Positions 45,305 through 55,846 of a stretch of 64,000 nucleotides of DNA are shown here, one piece after another. Numbering within the stretch: the stretch's first letter is position 1; every line of letters starts with the position of its first letter. Source of the stretch: Leptospira licerasiae serovar Varillal str. VAR 010 (GTDB lineage: Bacteria; Spirochaetota; Leptospiria; Leptospirales; Leptospiraceae). The translations under genes were made by a program, and so were the position numbers. Location of the stretch: assembly GCF_000244755.1 (NCBI RefSeq), contig NZ_AHOO02000009.1, positions 248,001 through 312,000 of the forward strand. Reading direction: 5' to 3'. Below the pieces are notes generated by a model, which was given only the letters and a program-made list of their open reading frames with translations, made no database searches and was not told the DNA's origin.

Positions 45305-48274
45305 TTATAATCCGAGTTGGATGATGAATTTTTTGAGAAGAGTATATGCCTCTTCGAATTCGAATTGTTCTATTTTAGAACGAAAAGATTTAAAATCGGA
45401 ATTTTCCACTTTTGTTCGGATCAGATCCGAAAATTCTTCTAAGTATTCTTCTTCTATCGAGCCTCTTTGGAAAGAGTCGGATAGTTCTTTCGCTAGAACG
45501 GAAGCTTTTTCGGGATCCCATTCTACTTCTTTTTCGGAAGGATCAATTTCAGATATTGCGATCATCTCAGAATAACCTAATACTCTTGCGATCTCGGCTA
45601 TCATTTGATCCAACTCCACAGGTTTGGATACAAATCCGTCCATCCCGGCAGCACTCGCCGCATTTTTATCCTCTTCAAAAACGCTGGCAGTCAACGCTAA
45701 AATAGGGGTCCTAGAAACATTCTCTTGGATCTCATGCATTCGGATAACCCTGGTTGCTTGGCGACCATCGAGTCCGGGCATTTGTATGTCCATTAGAACC
45801 AAATCGAAAGATCCGGTCGTGACTTTTTTTACTGCGTCTTCTCCATCGTATGACGATTCTACTTGGTGACCAAGATTTTGCAAAAGAAGGCTTACTAGTT
45901 CCGTATTTTTTTCCACATCATCCACTACTAGGATCTTTAAAGCCGGAAGCTTGATGCCTGTTTGTACTTTGTTTTCTTGTCTAGCTTTACCTTCTTCCAA
46001 AGGAAGAATTACATGGAATGTGCTTCCTTTTCCAAGAACACTCTCCGCCCAGATCTTTCCGCCCATCAACTCCGTTAATTGTTTGCATATAGTGGTTCCT
46101 AATCCTGTTCCACCAAAACGTCTTGTTGTGGAGATATCAGCTTGAGTGAATGGTTCGAAAATTTTATCCAATCGATCAGCATTTATACCGATCCCGGTAT
46201 CTTGTACAGCGAAATGAAGTTTTCCTTCTTCCCTTATTACTTTTAAAATCACTTTTCCTTTATCGGTGAATTTAACCGCGTTACCGATCAGGTTCATTAA
46301 GATCTGTCTGATCCGTAAGGAATCTCCCTTATAAAATTCGGGAAGATCCGAATCTTGGATCACTTCGAATTCCAGATTTTTCTTTCTTGCACTGATCCCC
46401 AGAGTGGATTTTAATTCTGCGACCAATTTAAAAAGGGAGAAGTCGATTTCTTCCAATTCAACCGCACCTTTTTCCAACTTGGCGGTATTCAAAATATCAT
46501 TCAAAAGTCTTAATAAGGATTTCGCGGAACTTTTGACGGTTTCCAGATGACTTCTATGATTTTTTTCCAATTCATCCGAAAGAAGAACTTCCGTAAATCC
46601 TAGGATAGCGTTCATCGGAGTTCGGATCTCGTGGCTCATATTCGCCAAAAAAGAAGTTTTAGTGATCGCTGCAAGTTCCGCCTTTTCTTTTTCCTTGCGT
46701 AATGCTTCTTCCATTCTTCTTCTTTCGGTGATATCTAAAATAACTCCGTCAATAAAGATCGCTTCTCCGTTTCCACCGTAAGCTCCGCGTCCATTTTCCC
46801 AAAGCCATTTGATCTCACCGTTTTGATGAACGATCCTATACTCTAAAGTGAACGCTCTTTTTCCGGCGACTGCAGCATCCACTTCGAATTCCACTCTTTC
46901 CAGATCTTCAGGATGGATGATGTCTTTGAAAGATCGGATCGAGTTCGCACTTACGAAATCTTGGATAGGATAACCGGTTATTAACTCGGAAGCGTCGCTC
47001 ATAAATAACATCTTCCATTCGTTATTTGGAAGACATCTGTAAGTTATTCCCGGGATATTTTCGATCAAAGAACGCACTTGTTGCTCACTTTGTTTTAATG
47101 CGTTCTCTATCATTTTTCTTTCGCTGATATCCGTTACGAAACCGACGAATAGATCCTCTCCAGAAAGTTTTCCGTGGCCGATCGCCAAACGTACCGGAAA
47201 ATCGGAGCCGTCCTTTCGAACTCCTATGACCTCTCTACTGCTACCTATAATTTTTGCGAAACCTGCGCTTAACATTGTCCCGGAATTTTTATCTTTAAGG
47301 GTATAGTAAGGATCAGGCATCAGTTCTCTTATATTTTTCCCGATTACTTCTTTGTTCTGATAACCGAAGATCAATTCCGCAGAACGATTGAATTCTCGAA
47401 TGTTACCCTGAGCATCCATTGTGATCACACCGTCGACAGCAGTAGTGATGATCGTCCTAAGTCTGGATTCGCTGATCCTCAGATCGTTCACTAAGTCGCG
47501 ATATCTTAAGAACCAGTTGACTGCAAATGCAAATAGAGTGAATAAGATCGTGATCAAGGAAACGGCAAGAGCTAAGAAGGTGGAATCCGCAGTTTGAGAA
47601 ATCAGATTTTTATCTTCTTCTCCTATAAACCTTGCCGCAGCCATACCTGTATAATGCATCCCTGATATAGCGGATCCCATGGTAGCGGCAGAAATAAGGG
47701 AAGGCCAGAGAGTCCCTAATTTAAAATTTTCTAAACCGAATCTTACCCAAAGAGAGAGTATTGCGAGAACCACCGCTACTATGATGGACAATGCGAAAAA
47801 CCAAGGATCATAACGTAAGTATGGACCTGTTTCTACTGCTGCCATGCCTGTATAATGCATAGCCCCGATTCCGGAACCTACAAGTATACCGCCTAACGCT
47901 AATTCTGCGCCTGAAATTTTCGGTTTTCTCACGAACGAGAGAGCGATTGTTGAAGCGAGGAGGCTTGGAAAAATGGATAAGATAGTCAGGCTCTTATCAT
48001 ACTGAACGGTAGTGCATAGTTGGAAAGAAAGCATCCCGATAAAATGCATGGACCAAACTCCACAACCCAACGCAATGCTTGCGGCGGAAGCAATTAAATA
48101 TTTTGTAATGGGCGGAGAAGATTCCGGAACTTTCTGTCCAATGATCTGTAGAGCTATATAGGATGCGAATATCGCCATCATGACGGAAAGGATTACCAAC
48201 CAGGGATTGTACGTGGCCGAAAGAAGTTTAGAAGAAGAATTATAAATGAAAAAATTATCTAGAAATGCGATCAC
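45305..48274 (-). CDS. MHYT-domain hybrid histidine kinase with PAS and receiver
   Basis: 989 residues. N-terminal MHYT membrane sensor (about 1-250), with MHFIGMLSF and two MHYTGMAA motifs, whose His/Met residues may bind copper or a gas. Then two PAS domains (about 275-390, 395-515), HisKA (phospho-acceptor in MSHEIRTPMNAI, about 550), HATPase with GIGINADRLDKIF and GGTGLGTTIC, and a receiver domain (about 775-900) with DLVLMDIQMPGLDG. The C-terminal 80 residues are helical and lack a clear His-phosphotransfer motif. Confidence 0.93.
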   Translation of the reverse strand: MIAFLDNFFIYNSSSKLLSATYNPWLVILSVMMAIFASYIALQIIGQKVPESSPPITKYLIASAASIALGCGVWSMHFIGMLSFQLCTTVQYDKSLTILSIFPSLLASTIALSFVRKPKISGAELALGGILVGSGIGAMHYTGMAAVETGPYLRYDPWFFALSIIVAVVLAILSLWVRFGLENFKLGTLWPSLISAATMGSAISGMHYTGMAAARFIGEEDKNLISQTADSTFLALAVSLITILFTLFAFAVNWFLRYRDLVNDLRISESRLRTIITTAVDGVITMDAQGNIREFNRSAELIFGYQNKEVIGKNIRELMPDPYYTLKDKNSGTMLSAGFAKIIGSSREVIGVRKDGSDFPVRLAIGHGKLSGEDLFVGFVTDISERKMIENALKQSEQQVRSLIENIPGITYRCLPNNEWKMLFMSDASELITGYPIQDFVSANSIRSFKDIIHPEDLERVEFEVDAAVAGKRAFTLEYRIVHQNGEIKWLWENGRGAYGGNGEAIFIDGVILDITERRRMEEALRKEKEKAELAAITKTSFLANMSHEIRTPMNAILGFTEVLLSDELEKNHRSHLETVKSSAKSLLRLLNDILNTAKLEKGAVELEEIDFSLFKLVAELKSTLGISARKKNLEFEVIQDSDLPEFYKGDSLRIRQILMNLIGNAVKFTDKGKVILKVIREEGKLHFAVQDTGIGINADRLDKIFEPFTQADISTTRRFGGTGLGTTICKQLTELMGGKIWAESVLGKGSTFHVILPLEEGKARQENKVQTGIKLPALKILVVDDVEKNTELVSLLLQNLGHQVESSYDGEDAVKKVTTGSFDLVLMDIQMPGLDGRQATRVIRMHEIQENVSRTPILALTASVFEEDKNAASAAGMDGFVSKPVELDQMIAEIARVLGYSEMIAISEIDPSEKEVEWDPEKASVLAKELSDSFQRGSIEEEYLEEFSDLIRTKVENSDFKSFRSKIEQFEFEEAYTLLKKFIIQLGL

Positions 48275-48280
48275 AAAAAC

Positions 48281-50800
48281 TCAGACCTCGAAAGGAAGCC
48301 CCACATAAAATATAGTATTTCCGGGAGAAGATTCGAACCATATCCTTCCCTGATGTTTTTCCACAATTCGCTTTGCTATATCCAATCCTAAGCCGGAACC
48401 TTCTCCCAAAGGTTTGGTGGTGAAGAATGCGTCAAATACTTGGTCTTTCGCTTCTGCAGGTATTCCTGGTCCCTTGTCCTGTATAGAAACCACTACCTCG
48501 TTTCCTTGTAACGATGCGCTGATCACGATCGAACCTTTATGAGACATCGCTTGGACGGAATTCATGATTAAATTCGTCCATAAATGCATTAAATCGTCCG
48601 GGAAGCCCAAAAAATCAGGAATTCCATCTAAGTTAGTCGAAACCTCTACCCCGTGCTTGAATAAATTCTGATACAGAGTTAAAACGGTATCTATATTCTC
48701 TTTTAAGGAAAACTTTCTTTTCTTGTGAGAAGATTCGAAATGTGCGAAACTTCTTAGTGCATATACAATTTTTGCGGAACGATCCACTGCGGTCTTGATA
48801 GTATCCACACATTGTTCCGGGCCCAAAAGATCCAAAAAGAAAGGGAGAAGTTCCCGTGTATTCTGATCTTTTAATATTCTTTCGAAATTTCTCCAAGAAG
48901 AAGCAAGCCCGAAGTCCACGAATAGTTCCGCTGTCTCTTCCGGAAAAAGAACGCCTACGGATTTCATTTCCGTTTTGACCTCTGCAAGTATTCTCCTTCT
49001 ATCCAGTCCGATCAGGATTTCTTTGGAAGAAACTCCTAAAGATATCAGTTCTTTGTAGGAGTTCCAATCTTCATCGGATAAGGAAGAGAGAAGCGGAAGA
49101 ATAGGACGTAATTCCGCTCTGATTTTCTCCAAGTAAGAAAGAATATTAAAACCTGCCGCTTGGATTGCCCCGATTGGATTATTGATCTCGTGCGCTATTC
49201 CTGCCGCTAATTGGCCTAGATCCGCTAACTTAGATGCTTGGATCAGTTTTGCCTGGGTCCTTTTCAGGTTTTGAAGCGCCTCTTCAAGATCGAATTTTTG
49301 GGATTCAATGATAGCTTTTTGTGCCAAAATTTCTTCATTCGCTCTTTGTAATGTTTCAATCCTGAATTCCGCTTCTTCTAAACCAGTGGCGTCGGTCCCG
49401 GTAGAGATTACATATTGTAAATGACCGTTTCGATCCCGAACTTCTTTATGCTCCCAGAGAGTTCTTCTGGACTTTCCTTCTTTAGTCCTCAGAAGTACGC
49501 TTGTATGTTTCGGAAATCTTTTTTTTGCGAAACGTTGTTCGAAAACTTTTGCGATAGTATGCTTTTCGTCCGCGAATAATTCCGTTTCCCAAAAAACTTT
49601 TCCTTCCAATTCCATGAGATCGAATCCCGTGGTTTGTAAGCAGGCTCTATTCAATAAAATTAATTTGCCTTCGCCATCCAAAACTAGAAATAGAATGCTA
49701 GTAGAGTCTAAAATGCTCTGAAGAACATCTCTTCTTTCCGAAAGTTTTCTTTCCGAAATCGCTCTTTGGGTCACATCTCTCAAAACTACGATTGCGAATT
49801 GAGAACCTTCCTCCCTTTCGGAGCGAACGGAAACGTCATAATACTTCCCGTTATTTGTTTTCCATTCCGTATTCGTTTTTCTGTGGGCATAACATTCTTC
49901 CACCAGAACATCCAGATCGGGAAGAAATTCGGAAAGTTTGGAATTATGCTTTAATCTAGCCGTTCCGAGTAGATTTAGAGCCGCAACATTGCAGTCCAAA
50001 AGGAATCCGGAAGAGTTCATTACAAAAACTGCATCTTGTATGTATTCAAAGACCTGGTTTCTCGCCAAAGGGATCAGATTTAAGATCCGGAAATAAAAAA
50101 GGCCGTACATCCAGACAATCAAAGCAAAACTTGAAGTTAAAGGAAAGATATCCAGTTTAGGATGGATGAAAGGAATAAAACCTCCCGCAGTCATTACCTG
50201 ACTACCGAATGGAAGAGAGATCCCTACCATAAAAACCAGACATCTTATTCTGTGGAATGCTCTTTGGGACCAGGCTCCGTATATTAAAATAAGGATACAT
50301 AGAGAGAATATCGCAATGGAATTGATCACATAGACTTGCATCCAAGGCCCATATTCGTAGATCAAAGCTAACCAAGGAGCTGAGTTGTCGAATCTGAAAG
50401 TAGGACGAATCCATTCTTCCTTTCCGAACCAAACCGCGAGTTCGGTGCAAATAGGAATGAGTGAGAAAAGAAGGATACTGATCGGATGAATGAATCTATT
50501 TAAATTAGCGACCCTTAAACAAAGGAAAAGGAGTGAAGTGATCATAAGATCCGGGCCTATAAATTGGAAATTATCCCAAAAGATAATGCTCTCAGGTCTT
50601 GTGCTGACTATCTCCCAAAAATACCCGAAGCTATAGAGGATAATCCCAAGGCATACTAAAATGAATTCAGGAGCTCCGGAGGTTTGTCTACTTTTGATCC
50701 CTAATCTAAGAGAGAGAACGGAAAGAAAGAGGCTGATTAAAGGAAGGATCGCGTAAGGAGTCCATTTGAACCAGGATAAAGATTGGACTTCCGTTCCCAT
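48281..50800 (-). CDS. 7TM histidine kinase with two PAS domains
   Basis: 839 residues. Seven hydrophobic helices at the N-terminus (about 15-230) resemble the histidine-kinase 7TM module. Two PAS domains (about 245-340, 345-460) and a coiled coil follow, then the His box in LGQLAAGIAHEINNPIGAI (about 530) and HATPase (about 720-835) with IQDKGPGIP and GSGLGLDIAKRI. About 130 helical residues separate the His box from the ATPase, longer than normal. No receiver domain. It is 6 bp upstream of the MHYT gene, in one transcript. Confidence 0.9.
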   Translation of the reverse strand: MGTEVQSLSWFKWTPYAILPLISLFLSVLSLRLGIKSRQTSGAPEFILVCLGIILYSFGYFWEIVSTRPESIIFWDNFQFIGPDLMITSLLFLCLRVANLNRFIHPISILLFSLIPICTELAVWFGKEEWIRPTFRFDNSAPWLALIYEYGPWMQVYVINSIAIFSLCILILIYGAWSQRAFHRIRCLVFMVGISLPFGSQVMTAGGFIPFIHPKLDIFPLTSSFALIVWMYGLFYFRILNLIPLARNQVFEYIQDAVFVMNSSGFLLDCNVAALNLLGTARLKHNSKLSEFLPDLDVLVEECYAHRKTNTEWKTNNGKYYDVSVRSEREEGSQFAIVVLRDVTQRAISERKLSERRDVLQSILDSTSILFLVLDGEGKLILLNRACLQTTGFDLMELEGKVFWETELFADEKHTIAKVFEQRFAKKRFPKHTSVLLRTKEGKSRRTLWEHKEVRDRNGHLQYVISTGTDATGLEEAEFRIETLQRANEEILAQKAIIESQKFDLEEALQNLKRTQAKLIQASKLADLGQLAAGIAHEINNPIGAIQAAGFNILSYLEKIRAELRPILPLLSSLSDEDWNSYKELISLGVSSKEILIGLDRRRILAEVKTEMKSVGVLFPEETAELFVDFGLASSWRNFERILKDQNTRELLPFFLDLLGPEQCVDTIKTAVDRSAKIVYALRSFAHFESSHKKRKFSLKENIDTVLTLYQNLFKHGVEVSTNLDGIPDFLGFPDDLMHLWTNLIMNSVQAMSHKGSIVISASLQGNEVVVSIQDKGPGIPAEAKDQVFDAFFTTKPLGEGSGLGLDIAKRIVEKHQGRIWFESSPGNTIFYVGLPFEV

Positions 50801-50943
50801 GCAAACTAATATCGAACGCTACCCCTTCGGCTCAAGGAGAAAGTTTCTAAGCTTAAAATATAAGACGTATTAGTCGGCTCCCTCCAATCGCTGGAAGGTA
50901 AATTTATCTCTTAAGTAAAGAAATTATAGAGTTTAGAGTGGAT

Positions 50944-53400
50944 TCAGTTATGCGAACCGACCGCGGTTCCGGCTTTTTCACCCAAGGTAAAGTAGAAGGA
51001 GGCGCCTTCTCCCGGTTTACCTTCTGCCCAAACCGAACCCTTGTATCGTGTCACGATCCTGTGCACGATTGCAAGGCCGACTCCTGTGCCGGAGAATTCG
51101 TCTTGTCTATGGAGTCTTTGGAAAACGCCGAAAAGTCGATTGTAATATTTCATATCAAAACCGGCGCCATTGTCTTTTACGAAGAACGTTTTTCCTTTTT
51201 CTGTATTCGTAACTCCTATCTCCACCTTAGGGTTTTCTTTTTTGGCGGAATATTTTACCGCGTTGGATATCAAATTTTGGAAAACGTAAGACATCATGTC
51301 TCTATCAGTCGTCACTTTTGAGAGGGGATGAACTATAATTTCAGCGTTATGTTCTGTTTGGTCTTTGATTTGACTTACTACGGTTTCGGCGACTTCCGTC
51401 AGGTCGAAAGTGGAGTCTTTCAGCTCTTTTTTCCCTACTTTAGAAAATTCTAATAAATTATCGATCAGAGTTTCCATTCTTTTCGTGGATTCGACGAGCA
51501 CATTCAAGAATCGGATCCCTTCTGCATCCAGAACTGAACTATGATCTTCTATGATCATTTGAGTGTAACCTTGGATCGCCCGTAGTGGCGCTCTCAAATC
51601 ATGCGAAACGGAATAGGAGAATGCTTCCAACTCCGCATTCGCGAATTCTAATTCGAAATTTTTTTGCTCTAATGTTTCTAAATACTTTTTTCTATCTTCT
51701 GCAATTGCAAGAAGGGACTTCATTCTTACGATCAATTCTTCCGGATGGAAGGGTTTGCATAAATATTCGTCCGCCTTCGCTTCCCAGCCTTTTAGCATTG
51801 CCTCTCTATGGGTTAACGCAGTGAGAAGTACCACGATCGTCTTGGAAATTTTAGGATCCGCTTTGATCTCTTTACAAAGTTGCACGCCGTCCATCTCTGG
51901 CATCATTACATCGGAAAGGACCAGGTCCGGCTCCCAAAAATATACTAATTTTAGTCCCTCTTTTCCGTTTTTAGCGGACTTGACTCGGTAGAATGGGGAG
52001 AGAAGTGAATATATATAACTAGCAAGGTCCTCATTATCTTCGCAGATCAAGACTTTTGGTTTGTCCGAAAGATCCGCATCTTCTTCATTAGATATTTCTA
52101 AACTAGAAAATTGGGGAGAATGAGAATGAATTTTAGGAATAGATTCCTTTTCCCCCGGATCCGCTTTTTGAGCCGGAATTTTGACGCTGAATTTGCTTCC
52201 TGTTCCCAGTTTGCTTGTAACTTCCACGGAACCGCCCAAAAGTTCAGAAAAATCTTTGACCATTGCAAGGCCAAGTCCTGTTCCTCCGTATCTTCTGGTG
52301 GAAGAACCTTCGGCTTGTTGGAACTTTTTGAAAATGATTCTTTGGTCCGAGTCGGAGATCCCAATCCCGGAATCCTGAACGGAAAGAAGAAGTTGGTCTC
52401 CGGAATAAGTTAGAATGACGGAAATATTCCCGTCTTTAGGAGTGAATTTTAAAGCATTGGAAAGAAGGTTGAAAAATATCCTTTCGAATAAATAACGATC
52501 GATCAGAACATTCAGGTCGGAGGAAGGGAGTTCCTTTTTGATTTGGATATTTTTTTCCAAAACGCTCGGCTCAAAATCTTTAAGAATTGCGCCGATTAGA
52601 TTATTTATATTTGTGGATTCTAGTTCCACTTTCATCTTTCCGGCTTCAAATTTAGAAAAATCTAATAGACTATTCACCATTTGAAGAAGTCTGACCGAAT
52701 TATTATGCACGGTTCCCAGCATCCGGATATTGCTGCTGGAAAGTCCGGACCCTTTGTCGGAGAGAATCGATTCTATTGGAGCGAGGATTAAACTAAGAGG
52801 AGTTCTAAGTTCGTGGGAAACATTTGCAAAAAATTCGTTTTTGATCCTTTCTGTTTCTCTTAAACTCTTATTTGCGGATTGTAATTCCTGAGAACGTCGT
52901 ATGATCTCCGTTTCCATCTCTTCCGTTCTAGAACGAAGAGCTTCAGTCATCTCAATTTGTTGCTCTCCTCGTTGTTTTAAAAGAACAAACTCGGTGATAT
53001 CTTCCGCTTTATGGATGATACACTCTACCTTTCCTTTTTTATTAAAAACGGGGGAGTTCATGGGGCTCCAATATTTAACTGTGAATCCTCCTCCTTCTTC
53101 TTTTGGGAGTTGGATATCGTACTTTTGGACCGCCATCGTGTCGGGAGCTTTGGTTTCCAAAACACGAAGAAGGGAACTGCGAAGATTACTTACACCTGTC
53201 GCTTCCGGATCATCGGGATTGTCCGGAAAGACTTCGAAAATCCCTCTACCTAAAATTTTATCTCTTTCGGTTCGAGTCGCTTTGAGATATCCATCACTGA
53301 CTGCTATGATTTTAAGCTCCGGAGAAAGCACCAGATACAAGCCTGGAGCAGATTCGAAAAGAAGACGAAAATCAGGGATAGAAGAGGAAGAATGATCCAT
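50944..53400 (-). CDS. double hybrid kinase: PAS-HisKA-HATPase-REC-HisKA-HATPase
   Basis: 818 residues with no TM, so cytoplasmic. PAS (about 1-130), coiled coil, HisKA 1 with [16 protein letters not shown] (about 197), HATPase 1 with VQDSGIGIS and [10 protein letters not shown], a receiver (about 455-570) with [14 protein letters not shown], then a second HisKA with [15 protein letters not shown] (about 602) and HATPase 2 (about 710-818) with VKDNGAGFD and [12 protein letters not shown]. The two kinase modules flank one receiver, a rare layout in which the second kinase may be controlled by the first. Confidence 0.93.
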   Translation of the reverse strand: MDHSSSSIPDFRLLFESAPGLYLVLSPELKIIAVSDGYLKATRTERDKILGRGIFEVFPDNPDDPEATGVSNLRSSLLRVLETKAPDTMAVQKYDIQLPKEEGGGFTVKYWSPMNSPVFNKKGKVECIIHKAEDITEFVLLKQRGEQQIEMTEALRSRTEEMETEIIRRSQELQSANKSLRETERIKNEFFANVSHELRTPLSLILAPIESILSDKGSGLSSSNIRMLGTVHNNSVRLLQMVNSLLDFSKFEAGKMKVELESTNINNLIGAILKDFEPSVLEKNIQIKKELPSSDLNVLIDRYLFERIFFNLLSNALKFTPKDGNISVILTYSGDQLLLSVQDSGIGISDSDQRIIFKKFQQAEGSSTRRYGGTGLGLAMVKDFSELLGGSVEVTSKLGTGSKFSVKIPAQKADPGEKESIPKIHSHSPQFSSLEISNEEDADLSDKPKVLICEDNEDLASYIYSLLSPFYRVKSAKNGKEGLKLVYFWEPDLVLSDVMMPEMDGVQLCKEIKADPKISKTIVVLLTALTHREAMLKGWEAKADEYLCKPFHPEELIVRMKSLLAIAEDRKKYLETLEQKNFELEFANAELEAFSYSVSHDLRAPLRAIQGYTQMIIEDHSSVLDAEGIRFLNVLVESTKRMETLIDNLLEFSKVGKKELKDSTFDLTEVAETVVSQIKDQTEHNAEIIVHPLSKVTTDRDMMSYVFQNLISNAVKYSAKKENPKVEIGVTNTEKGKTFFVKDNGAGFDMKYYNRLFGVFQRLHRQDEFSGTGVGLAIVHRIVTRYKGSVWAEGKPGEGASFYFTLGEKAGTAVGSHN

Positions 53401-53920
53401 CTGGTTTGCCTAATATAGAAATGAAAGATCCGAAAATAAGAGAATTCATTTTAAAATTAAATAATGTGGAGAAATAAGAATATCTAATTTCCTAAAAAGT
53501 TCCATTAGAATCACACCGTTTTTAAAGCACCCTTCTAGTTTTGTCATTAAGGAATTGTCCTTTGAGTGATGGAGTTCCTTAAGTATACTTATAAAAAATC
53601 CCCTAAAAGAGATATAAGGCTTTTCCGGCGCAATGTTGGGCCTCCTGCAAAATATTTCCCTCCCTTAATCAATAAATTTGGCCTAAATAGGCGCATAACG
53701 GATAATTTTAGAGTAACATTCCTGGAATTTCGGAATTTGCTGGTAATAAGTCGAAACGCGAGTAAAAAAGGCAAAACTATACCGGAAACGTCAAATGAGG
53801 ATCGACGATTTCTTTTCTATTCAATTTTTTTTGTTTCAGTGTGACTGAAGGGGCGGAGCTATAGTCTAAAATCTCAATAATTTACTATACAAATATTTAG
53901 TATTTTTTTATAGTCTCCTC
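53401..53920. other. AT-rich gap between signalling cluster and recombinase
   Basis: About 520 bp with no convincing gene. Short frames (for example 53566-53844) have low-quality composition and no good ribosome site. It contains a GGAACTCC-family octamer at 53571-53578. Directly before the recombinase it holds the near-palindrome TACTA-(10 bases)-TAGTA at 53883-53902. The gap marks the left limit of the accessory block. Confidence 0.6.
53883..53902. promoter_or_regulatory. palindrome at the recombinase promoter
   Basis: TACTA and TAGTA arms separated by 10 bases lie 19-38 bases before the ATG of the recombinase. TATAGT (53910-53915) may be a -10. This could be an operator. It does not match the published leptospiral LexA pattern as I recall it (TTTG-N5-CAAA). 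Confidence 0.35.
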
Positions 53921-54958
53921 ATGCCCCAAAAGATCAAAATTTGGAAACATTGGGAGAATGGACACTGTTTCACTGCCATTTCGTTTTCTTACGATACCGA
54001 ACTCGTTCAGAAATTTTTAAAAATGCCTCGGGCAGTTTGGAATCGCAAAGACAGGTTCTGGAAAATTCCTTATTCCGAATCTTTTCTCACTGAATTTGTC
54101 TCTACTCATCGAGAAAAGATAGAAGCGGATCCTGACATTCTTCTAATTCCGCTCAAAACGGAAGTATTAAGACGCAATTATAGTAAAAAAACCCTGAAGT
54201 CCTACTTTCTTTATAACAGAGCCTTCTTAAGATCGATCGAAAAAAGTCCGTATTCTGTGACCGAATCGGATCTAAAGATGTATTTGGACCAAATTTTATA
54301 CGAAAAGAACCTTGCTGCTACTTCAATCAGATCAGCTCTGCAATCTTTTAGATTCTATTATAATATTGTAATAGGGCAAAAATTTTTAATCTCGTATTCA
54401 CCTCCGAAAAGAGAGAACAAGATCCCTGAATCCTTATCTAGAAAAGAAGTTTCCAGGATCATTGAATCGAATTCCAATCCTAAGCATAGACTTCTATTAA
54501 AACTTTGTTATGGATCCGGATTAAGAGTAGGGGAACTCGTAAAACTAAAAGGCTACGACTTGGATTGGGACAAAAAATCTATTCGGATCCGACAAGGCAA
54601 GGGAAAGAAGGACCGTTTCAGTCTGCTCCCAAATAGCTGTATAAAAGATCTCTCCGAGTTACTACAGCGCCAAGGTAAAAGTTCCTGGATTTTCACAGGC
54701 CAAATCCCTGGCAAAAGCCTAAACGTTCGAACCGCAGAACAAATTTTCACTAACGCCAAGAATAAAGCCGGAGTCACAAAAGACGTTTCGATCCACGATC
54801 TCAGACACGCCTTCGCTATCCATTTGCTGGAGGCAGGCACTTCGATCAAAATGATCCAAAGATTGCTCGGCCATGTTTCAGTAAAAACCACGGAAATCTA
54901 CGCTAGAATCGTTGACCCGATGGTTTCCAAGATCAAAAGTCCTCTGGACGACCTCTGA
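53921..54958 (+). CDS. tyrosine recombinase, integron-integrase candidate
   Basis: 345 residues. An N-terminal 70-90-residue extra domain (WKHWENGHCFTAISFSYDTE...WKIPYSESF) is followed by a core-binding domain and a catalytic domain with Arg202 (GSGLRVGELVKL), Lys in GKGKKDRF, His292 and Arg295 (HDLRHAFAIHLL), His318 (LLGHVSVKTTE) and nucleophile Tyr327. The last residues IKSPLDDL match the SPLD tail of IntI. Only about 90 residues lie between Arg202 and His292, as in Xer, so the IntI insertion is apparently absent. No good ribosome site precedes the ATG. Confidence 0.9.
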   Translation: MPQKIKIWKHWENGHCFTAISFSYDTELVQKFLKMPRAVWNRKDRFWKIPYSESFLTEFVSTHREKIEADPDILLIPLKTEVLRRNYSKKTLKSYFLYNRAFLRSIEKSPYSVTESDLKMYLDQILYEKNLAATSIRSALQSFRFYYNIVIGQKFLISYSPPKRENKIPESLSRKEVSRIIESNSNPKHRLLLKLCYGSGLRVGELVKLKGYDLDWDKKSIRIRQGKGKKDRFSLLPNSCIKDLSELLQRQGKSSWIFTGQIPGKSLNVRTAEQIFTNAKNKAGVTKDVSIHDLRHAFAIHLLEAGTSIKMIQRLLGHVSVKTTEIYARIVDPMVSKIKSPLDDL

Positions 54959-55014
54959 CTTTACGAACATTCGCCCATGCGCCGTTTACAGGACATTTGG
55001 CTAAAGAGCGGAGA

Positions 55015-55027
55015 CTCGGAGTTATGC
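55015..55027 (+). other. attI-like first cassette junction
   Basis: GTTATGC at 55021-55027 is 63 bp past the recombinase stop. It is the reverse complement of GCATAAC at 55693, the left core of attC 1, as expected if cassette 1 was inserted here. The 62 bp between stop and junction would then hold the attI site. It shows no extended palindrome like an attC. Confidence 0.6.
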
Positions 55028-55085
55028 GTAATTGTGGGCGATTAAATTATTACAAAAAATCTGCTAAGATCGTCTAAATTGTCAA

Positions 55086-55667
55086 ATGACTACTCAGAAT
55101 GAGGAAATATTAAGTTGGTTAAGATGTGCTGAGGAATATTTGGAAGCTTTTTTAACGCTACTTAAGTGCTCATTAGCAAATAATAGAGATAGATGCACGA
55201 GGCCTACTGTTCTTAATTTTGGATACTTTCTGGAGAATCTACTTAAAGCCGGAATAATAAGAAAGAATAACCTTGAGGAAAGTGAGATCTTTGGACATGT
55301 TTCTGCGAAATTACTAACTGAAGCTGGCTTAACTGATTTAACGAAGTCTGAAAGCGATATAATTGAGTTTCTTTCGGAAACGGTAAAATGGGGAAAATAC
55401 CCCAAAAGAGGAAAAGGTGATAGTGGAGAAATGTTAAGATCTTCCTCAGACGATCATCTATTAGTTTTTGCAGATCAAACAGTTTTTTTTACAAATCTCA
55501 ATAATCTAAAAGATTTACTAAAGTTTTCACTTCGGCTGTTTGAAAATATAAAATCAATCGTGACTAGTGATTTAGCAGAGAGCGATGAAATCTATTTTTC
55601 TGATACATTTGATAGACTATCGTTTTTATTGCTAACGAGTTTAAGAAGCTTGGAGCAAGGAAAATGA
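55086..55667 (+). CDS. cassette 1 protein, unknown helical protein
   Basis: 193 residues, all helical and soluble: LRCAEEYLEAFLTLLKCS and VLNFGYFLENLLKAGIIRK resemble the paired helices of HEPN-type proteins, but I do not see the R-x4-6-H RNase motif. The C-terminal FDRLSFLLLTSLRSLEQG is amphipathic. It is the only gene in an 819-bp cassette, a normal cassette size. Function unknown; many cassette genes are conflict-related. Confidence 0.7.
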   Translation: MTTQNEEILSWLRCAEEYLEAFLTLLKCSLANNRDRCTRPTVLNFGYFLENLLKAGIIRKNNLEESEIFGHVSAKLLTEAGLTDLTKSESDIIEFLSETVKWGKYPKRGKGDSGEMLRSSSDDHLLVFADQTVFFTNLNNLKDLLKFSLRLFENIKSIVTSDLAESDEIYFSDTFDRLSFLLLTSLRSLEQGK

Positions 55668-55692
55668 TTCTCCGATATACGCTCACAACTAC

Positions 55693-55846
55693 GCATAACT
55701 AACAGCTCTGGCGCAGCGCTTCGGGATTGCTTCGCAACCCTCGCTTGGCCTTCGGCACATTCCGCTTTGTCACTCGTCTTGCTTGGCAAGCCTCGTGCCA
55801 AGTCCTTTCGGACTCGCGGAACGTCGCCAAGCGTTGGACGTTATCT
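55693..55846 (+). repeat. attC-like recombination site 1
   Basis: 154 bp, left core GCATAAC (55693-55699), right core GTTATCT (55840-55846). GC-rich with many self-complementary segments, including TGGCG near 55710 against CGCCA near 55826. Shares GCTTTGTCACTCG (55764-55776) and the CCAAGTCCTTTCGGAC block with sites 2 and 3 (minor changes). It separates cassette 1 from cassette 2. Confidence 0.82.

Noticed and set aside
53566..53844. 92-residue frame upstream of the recombinase
   Set aside because: No ribosome site, poor composition and an overlapping antisense frame; looks like chance.
53883..53902. SOS (LexA) box before the recombinase
   Set aside because: The palindrome does not match the leptospiral LexA pattern I know; kept only as an unspecified operator.
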